From contig NZ_CALWJK010000014.1 in the NCBI RefSeq assembly GCF_944380975.1, positions 1-43,735 on the forward strand: DNA of 43,735 nt, read 5' to 3'. Each line of letters starts with the position of its first letter. Position 1 is the first letter of the stretch. The position numbers and the translations under genes were made by a program. The notes under the pieces were generated by a model. That model was given only the letters and a program-made list of their open reading frames with translations, searched no databases and had not been told where the DNA came from. The stretch comes from an uncultured Agathobaculum sp. Its GTDB lineage: Bacteria; Bacillota; Clostridia; Oscillospirales; Butyricicoccaceae. Below, piece by piece: positions 39,947-43,735 of the stretch.

Positions 39947-41317
39947 TTATTCGTAAAACGCTTTCACGTCGGTGTGCTTGGCAATCTCACCGCGCAGGTC
40001 AAACATCGCCGTGTAAGTCGGCATCAGGAACGCGGGTGTCTCGTCCGTGCCAACCTGTTCCAGCAGCGCATCATATTCGCGGATAACCTCGATGCGATCT
40101 GTCGTAAAGCCTGCGTATTTCAGGCGCAGCGCCATATCATCCGCGCGCACACCGGAAACCAGAATGCGCGTAAAGCGCGCTTCCTGCTCAGCCAGCGTCT
40201 CAAAGTCCACGTCCCAGATCCAGCTGATATCCGTACCGTCCGCAAAGCGGTCATTGAGCAAAAACGCCAGCTTGCAGGTGCCCTTATCGTGCGCAATCAG
40301 GTTGATGACTTGATTGAAGCCCGCCGGATTTTTGACCAGCATCATGCGTGCCTGCGCCTTGCCCAGCGTAAACTGCTCGGCACGGCCAAAGCCGCACTCA
40401 AACTGACCGAGCGCACTGACCGCAGTTTCTTCATTGATGCCGACAACATGCGACACCGCCGCGGCTGCCGCCGCGTTATAGATGTTATATCCGCCCGGCA
40501 GATTGACGTGTACCTCATGCATACGCCCGCAGATGGACAGTTCAATATCGGACGAATCCGCACCCGCGGCGAGGATTTTTGTCACCGCCACATCGGGCTC
40601 GTGCCGATGATAACCGCATTTGGGGCAGCGGAAGCCGCCCAGATGTCCATAAGTGATATAGTCGTACTGGTATTCAGTCTTGCAGTGGATGCAATAGGGC
40701 GCATCGGACAGCTCATGCGCCGCGTTCTCATAGATCGGAACGTTCACGCCAAACCACAGCACCTTGTTCGGGACTTTCTCCGCCAGCGAAGCGGTGAGCG
40801 AGCAGTCCGCATTGAGGCAAAGCGTCGCGTCCGGCACATGGGTGATGCCCTCGCGGATCGCGTTTAGGGTGTGCGTAATTTCGCCATAGCGATCGAGCTG
40901 GTCGCGGAAAATATTGTTCACCACCAAGCACTCAACCGGCAGGAATTCGCTCGTTTTGCGGAACGCGGCCTCGTCGCACTCGATCAGCGCGTGCGTATAC
41001 GGACATTTGCCGGAAAGCGTACAATGCTGCGCGAACACGGCGATGATACCGGTCAGCAGGTTTGCACCCGATTTGTTGGAAAAGTATTTCAGTCCCGCAT
41101 CGGCAAATGCCTGCTCAATCATGCGCGAGGTGGTGGTTTTGCCGTTGGTGCCGGTTACGACCGTGACCTTGACCCCGCGCGACAGCTCCCCGAGAATATT
41201 TTTGTCGATCTTGAGCGCCAGCTTGCCGGGCAGGTTGGTGCCGCCGCGGCCGAGACGGCGCAGCATCGCGCCCGAGGCCTTGCACACCGCAACGGCCAGC
41301 CGGGTTTTCAGCTTCAT
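39947..41317 (-). CDS. murT: Lipid II isoglutaminyl synthase, Mur-ligase subunit MurT
   Basis: 456 residues. Mur-ligase central domain with P-loop VTGTNGKTTTSRMI (about 55-68), plus a Cys4 zinc ribbon inserted around residues 205-235 (YCIHC ... FRCPKCGYH), known from MurT, and a C-terminal DUF1727 domain. It activates the D-Glu carboxylate of lipid II with ATP for amidation by GatD-derived ammonia. Start ATG at 41315-41317, with GAGGGG upstream. Its own promoter lies at 41356-41385. Secure. Confidence 0.95.
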   Translation of the reverse strand: MKLKTRLAVAVCKASGAMLRRLGRGGTNLPGKLALKIDKNILGELSRGVKVTVVTGTNGKTTTSRMIEQAFADAGLKYFSNKSGANLLTGIIAVFAQHCTLSGKCPYTHALIECDEAAFRKTSEFLPVECLVVNNIFRDQLDRYGEITHTLNAIREGITHVPDATLCLNADCSLTASLAEKVPNKVLWFGVNVPIYENAAHELSDAPYCIHCKTEYQYDYITYGHLGGFRCPKCGYHRHEPDVAVTKILAAGADSSDIELSICGRMHEVHVNLPGGYNIYNAAAAAAVSHVVGINEETAVSALGQFECGFGRAEQFTLGKAQARMMLVKNPAGFNQVINLIAHDKGTCKLAFLLNDRFADGTDISWIWDVDFETLAEQEARFTRILVSGVRADDMALRLKYAGFTTDRIEVIREYDALLEQVGTDETPAFLMPTYTAMFDLRGEIAKHTDVKAFYE

Positions 41318-41355
41318 ACAATAACCCCTCTATCTGTCAATTTCATATATAATGA

Positions 41356-41385
41356 AGTATACCGCATTTTTCCGTGCAGTACAAG
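41356..41385 (-). promoter_or_regulatory. Promoter of murT-gatD
   Basis: Minus-strand TTGTAC (41380-41385), 18-base spacer, TATACT (41356-41361), about 35 bases before murT. Confidence 0.72.
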
Positions 41386-41494
41386 CATGGAAATGCGTTC
41401 GCAGCGACAGATTAGACAAATTGTGTGGCAGAATTTCGTCACCTTGTTGAAAAAATGTTTCGCAACACGAAATGCACAAAAAAGGGCATATTTT

Positions 41495-41534
41495 TTTGTG
41501 AAAAACTGCTGGGACGCACTGGAAAATTCACAAA
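41495..41534. repeat. Inverted repeat upstream of the mutase promoter
   Basis: TTTGTGAA (41495-41502) and TTCACAAA (41527-41534), perfect 8-base arms 24 bases apart, directly upstream of the -35 box at 41550. This is the only structure I see in the 300-base divergent gap besides the two promoters. It could be a pair of operator half-sites. The rest of the gap is AT-rich, with no ORF. Confidence 0.45.
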
Positions 41535-41549
41535 TTCGCGCAAAAGCAC

Positions 41550-41577
41550 TTGCATTGACAAACAGATATTGTATAAT
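41550..41577 (+). promoter_or_regulatory. Promoter of the phosphosugar mutase
   Basis: TTGCAT (41550-41555), 16-base spacer, perfect TATAAT (41572-41577). The -35 is weak (3 of 6), which suggests activator help. Start codon about 38 bases after the expected transcription start. Confidence 0.6.
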
Positions 41578-41621
41578 TTAGATAGTGGCTTTAGCCAAAT
41601 ATCAGGATGAGGTGAATTCCA

Positions 41622-43349
41622 ATGGATTATATGTCTGAATACAAGCGCTGGCTGGATAGCGAAGCGCTTTCTGAAGATGAGCGCGCCGAGCTGCGCGCCG
41701 TCGAAAACAACAACGAAGAGATCGAAAGCCGCTTTTTTGCGCCCTTGTCGTTTGGCACGGCTGGTCTGCGCGGTGTGCTGGGCGTAGGTCTCAACCGCAT
41801 GAACCGCTTCACGGTCGGTCAGGCGGCGCAGGGCCTTGCCAATCTGATCGTTTCCAACGGACAGGCCGCGATGGATCGCGGCGTTGCCATCGCATATGAC
41901 AGCCGCCATTTCTCGCCCGAGTTTGCCAAGCAGTCCGCCTGCATCCTTGCGGCGAACGGCATCAAGGCACTGCTATTTGATGAGCTGCGCCCGACGCCCG
42001 AGCTGTCCTTCGCAGTGCGCCACTATGGCTGCATCGCGGGCATCAACATCACCGCGTCCCACAACCCGAAGGAGTACAACGGCTATAAGGTATACTGGGA
42101 GGACGGCGCGCAGCTGCCGCCCGCTGAAGCCGACGTAGTTGCCAAGGAAATGGCTGCGACCGATATCTTTGCCGACGTCAAGACCGCGGACTATGACAAG
42201 GCGGTTGCGGATGGAATGATCCGCATTCTGAGCAAGGAGACCGACGAAGCATACCTCGGTGAGGTCATCAAAGTTGCCGTCAATCCGGACTGCGTAAAGC
42301 AGGTTGCGGATGAGTTCAAGCTGGTTTATACCCCGTTCCACGGCGCGGGCTACCGTCTGGTGCCCGAGATCCTGCGTCGTCTGGGCTACAAGCACATCAT
42401 CTGTGAGCCGGAGCAGATGAAGATTGACGGCGATTTCCCGACCGTCAAGAACCCGAATCCGGAATATAAGGAAGGCTTCAACCTCGCCATCGAACTGGCT
42501 AAGCAGAACGACGTTGATCTCATCATCGGCACCGATCCGGACGCCGACCGCACGGGCATCGTCCTCAAGGACAAGACCGGCGAGTATGTCACCCTGTCGG
42601 GCAACCAGGTAGGCGTATTGCTGACCGATTACATCATCACCGCCAAGAAGCTGACGAACACCATGCCGGCGCATCCGGCGGTGCTGAAGTCCATCGTCAC
42701 CACCGAAATGGCACGCGCAGCCGCCAACAAGAACGGCGTGGACTGCTTTGAAACCTTCACCGGCTTTAAGTTCCTCGCCGAGAAGATCAAGCAGTTCGAG
42801 GCGACCGGCTCGCATGAGTATATCTTCGCTTTCGAGGAGTCTTATGGCTACCTGTGCGGCGACTATGCGCGCGATAAGGACGCGGTCACCGCTTCCATGC
42901 TGATCGCAGAAATGGCAGCTTACTATCGTACGCAGGGCAAGACCCTGTATGACGCGATGGAGGAGATGTACGAAAAGTACGGCTACTATTGCGAGCAGAC
43001 CATTTCGATCACCATGCCCGGCGTATCCGGCCTCACCCGCATGAAAGAGCTGATGGCCGAGCTGCGTGAAAAGCCGCTGACCACCGTCGGTGCGTACAAG
43101 ATTGATTACACCCGCGACTATCAGCCCGGCACGCGCACCTGCATGGCGGACGGCAAGGTCGAGGAAATCGAGCTGAAGGGTCAGAACGTGATGTACTACG
43201 AGCTGGAGGGCGGCACGACCTTTATCATCCGTCCGTCCGGCACTGAGCCTAAGGTCAAGGTTTACATCATGGCCAAGGGCGACAGCAAGGCTGACGCCGC
43301 CGCTAAGGTGGACGCGCTGGCCGCTGCTGCCAAGGAAATCGTCAAGTAA
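41622..43349 (+). CDS. pgcA: Phospho-sugar mutase (phosphoglucomutase, PgcA type)
   Basis: 575 residues, typical of the long alpha-phosphoglucomutase / phosphomannomutase group. It would interconvert glucose-1-phosphate and glucose-6-phosphate, linking GlgP/GlgC to glycolysis and to UDP-glucose. Phosphoserine loop in NITASHNPKEYNGYK (about 145), metal loop GTDPDADRTG (about 305), sugar loop EESYGYLCGD and phosphate loop RPSGTEPKVKVY near the end. GAGGTG seven bases before the ATG. Transcribed alone toward the terminator at 43372. Substrate preference between glucose and mannose is inferred from family and glycogen neighbours. Confidence 0.93.
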   Translation: MDYMSEYKRWLDSEALSEDERAELRAVENNNEEIESRFFAPLSFGTAGLRGVLGVGLNRMNRFTVGQAAQGLANLIVSNGQAAMDRGVAIAYDSRHFSPEFAKQSACILAANGIKALLFDELRPTPELSFAVRHYGCIAGINITASHNPKEYNGYKVYWEDGAQLPPAEADVVAKEMAATDIFADVKTADYDKAVADGMIRILSKETDEAYLGEVIKVAVNPDCVKQVADEFKLVYTPFHGAGYRLVPEILRRLGYKHIICEPEQMKIDGDFPTVKNPNPEYKEGFNLAIELAKQNDVDLIIGTDPDADRTGIVLKDKTGEYVTLSGNQVGVLLTDYIITAKKLTNTMPAHPAVLKSIVTTEMARAAANKNGVDCFETFTGFKFLAEKIKQFEATGSHEYIFAFEESYGYLCGDYARDKDAVTASMLIAEMAAYYRTQGKTLYDAMEEMYEKYGYYCEQTISITMPGVSGLTRMKELMAELREKPLTTVGAYKIDYTRDYQPGTRTCMADGKVEEIELKGQNVMYYELEGGTTFIIRPSGTEPKVKVYIMAKGDSKADAAAKVDALAAAAKEIVK

Positions 43350-43371
43350 ACAGATAAGCCACAAAACAAGG

Positions 43372-43401
43372 GCGTGCGCCGGTTTCCGACGCACGCTTTT
43401 G
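43372..43401 (+). terminator. Terminator of the phosphosugar mutase
   Basis: GCGTGCG (43372-43378) / CGCACGC (43390-43396) with an 11-base loop, then TTTTG. Confidence 0.72.
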
Positions 43402-43434
43402 TGGTCTTTTGGGACAGGGAAACGGGGGATCACG

Positions 43435-43735
43435 ATGAAGAACGGCATCAAACGTCTGCTGATCAGCGTGCTGATTGCTGTGATCGTTACCAGTGCAACG
43501 GCGGCGTATCAGGCAAGTGCACAACCGGTAGACGGCACACAGATTGCAACGCTCGACGACCTGCGCGCTGCGCTGCCACGGAACACGCGGTATTACCAAC
43601 AGACTTTACGTCTCAATCAAGTCGTGCTGCGCGAAATGACCGGCGACGCGTTGCCGGGAGACGACGGCAAGGACTGGTCGGAAACGGTTTCGTATGAAGC
43701 GTATGACCGGGCGTGGCGCGTGATTGCGACTTTTT
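43435..43735 (+). CDS. Secreted protein of unknown function, N-terminal part
   Basis: 100 codons, open to the window end. The start MKNGIKRLLISVLIAVIV is a classic signal peptide (basic start, hydrophobic core), with an ASA site near residue 29 for signal peptidase I; there is no lipobox cysteine. The mature part (QPVDGTQIATLDDLRAALP, later GDDGKDWSETVSYE) gave no family I recognise. ATG at 43435 with GGGGGA five bases upstream. It follows the mutase terminator by about 35 bases; no clear promoter is visible in that gap. Confidence 0.75.
   Translation, partial: MKNGIKRLLISVLIAVIVTSATAAYQASAQPVDGTQIATLDDLRAALPRNTRYYQQTLRLNQVVLREMTGDALPGDDGKDWSETVSYEAYDRAWRVIATF

Noticed and set aside
41973-43451. 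492-codon minus-strand frame opposite the phosphosugar mutase
   Set aside because: Shadow frame; the plus strand encodes all catalytic loops of the mutase.

Overview
This 43.7 kb window is a bacterial chromosome segment with a GC-rich coding bias (many G/C third positions). It almost certainly comes from a Gram-positive Firmicute. Markers are: L21-Prp-L27 with a cleavable L27 leader, YlxM-Ffh, the WalRKHI cell-wall two-component locus with WalJ, MurT-GatD, a GlgC/GlgD pair, and the YmfF/YmfH peptidase-like pair. I infer a gut-type Clostridia member (Oscillospirales/Butyricicoccus-like), but nothing in the window fixes the genus. There is no rRNA, tRNA, CRISPR array, insertion sequence or prophage. 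Coding is dense, and almost all the genes belong to recognised housekeeping families.

Left arm (1-6.7 kb, minus strand): rplU-prp-rpmA (rpmA cut by the window edge) lies downstream of rpiA and an unrecognised membrane/coiled-coil protein. Upstream of rpiA is a four-gene chain of two M16-family proteins (ymfF, ymfH), lgt and folD, read from a promoter at about 6.75-6.78 kb. Divergent from it (6.8-10.5 kb, plus) is the SRP/ribosome maturation cluster ylxM-ffh-rpsP-khpA, a terminator, then rimM-trmD. rplS is not next to trmD.

Middle (10.5-25.5 kb, mostly minus): a PfkB-family sugar kinase, a lipase-like hydrolase, rlmH, walJ, murA, walI, walH, walK, walR, a Nudix hydrolase and a GH13 alpha-glycosidase make one long co-oriented run. 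A lone phiLC3-type holin gene (plus) shares a bidirectional terminator with a CarD-like regulator (minus). They are followed by a GNAT acetyltransferase and purA. Several genes of the wal locus use TTG starts that are fixed by good Shine-Dalgarno sites.

Right arm (25.6-43.7 kb, mostly plus): a cysteine desulfurase-thiI pair and cinA, then a complete glycogen locus glgB-glgC-glgD-glgA-glgP. Next come convergent mntP with a yybP-ykoY type manganese riboswitch, gatD-murT (minus), and a phosphoglucomutase-type phosphosugar mutase (plus). The window ends inside a secreted protein gene. GlgC/D-GlgA-GlgB build glycogen from glucose-1-phosphate, GlgP returns glucose-1-phosphate, the mutase links it to glucose-6-phosphate, and the GH13 enzyme at 20.5-22.4 kb could trim or debranch dextrins.

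The most unusual features are: a lysine/alanine-rich octapeptide repeat tail fused to the branching enzyme GlgB; an isolated holin gene; a glgA leader with two mutually exclusive hairpins, one covering the ribosome binding site; an array of six hairpins between glgP and mntP; and two promoters whose -35 boxes lie inside the terminator hairpin of the preceding gene. I found no clearly new multi-gene system.
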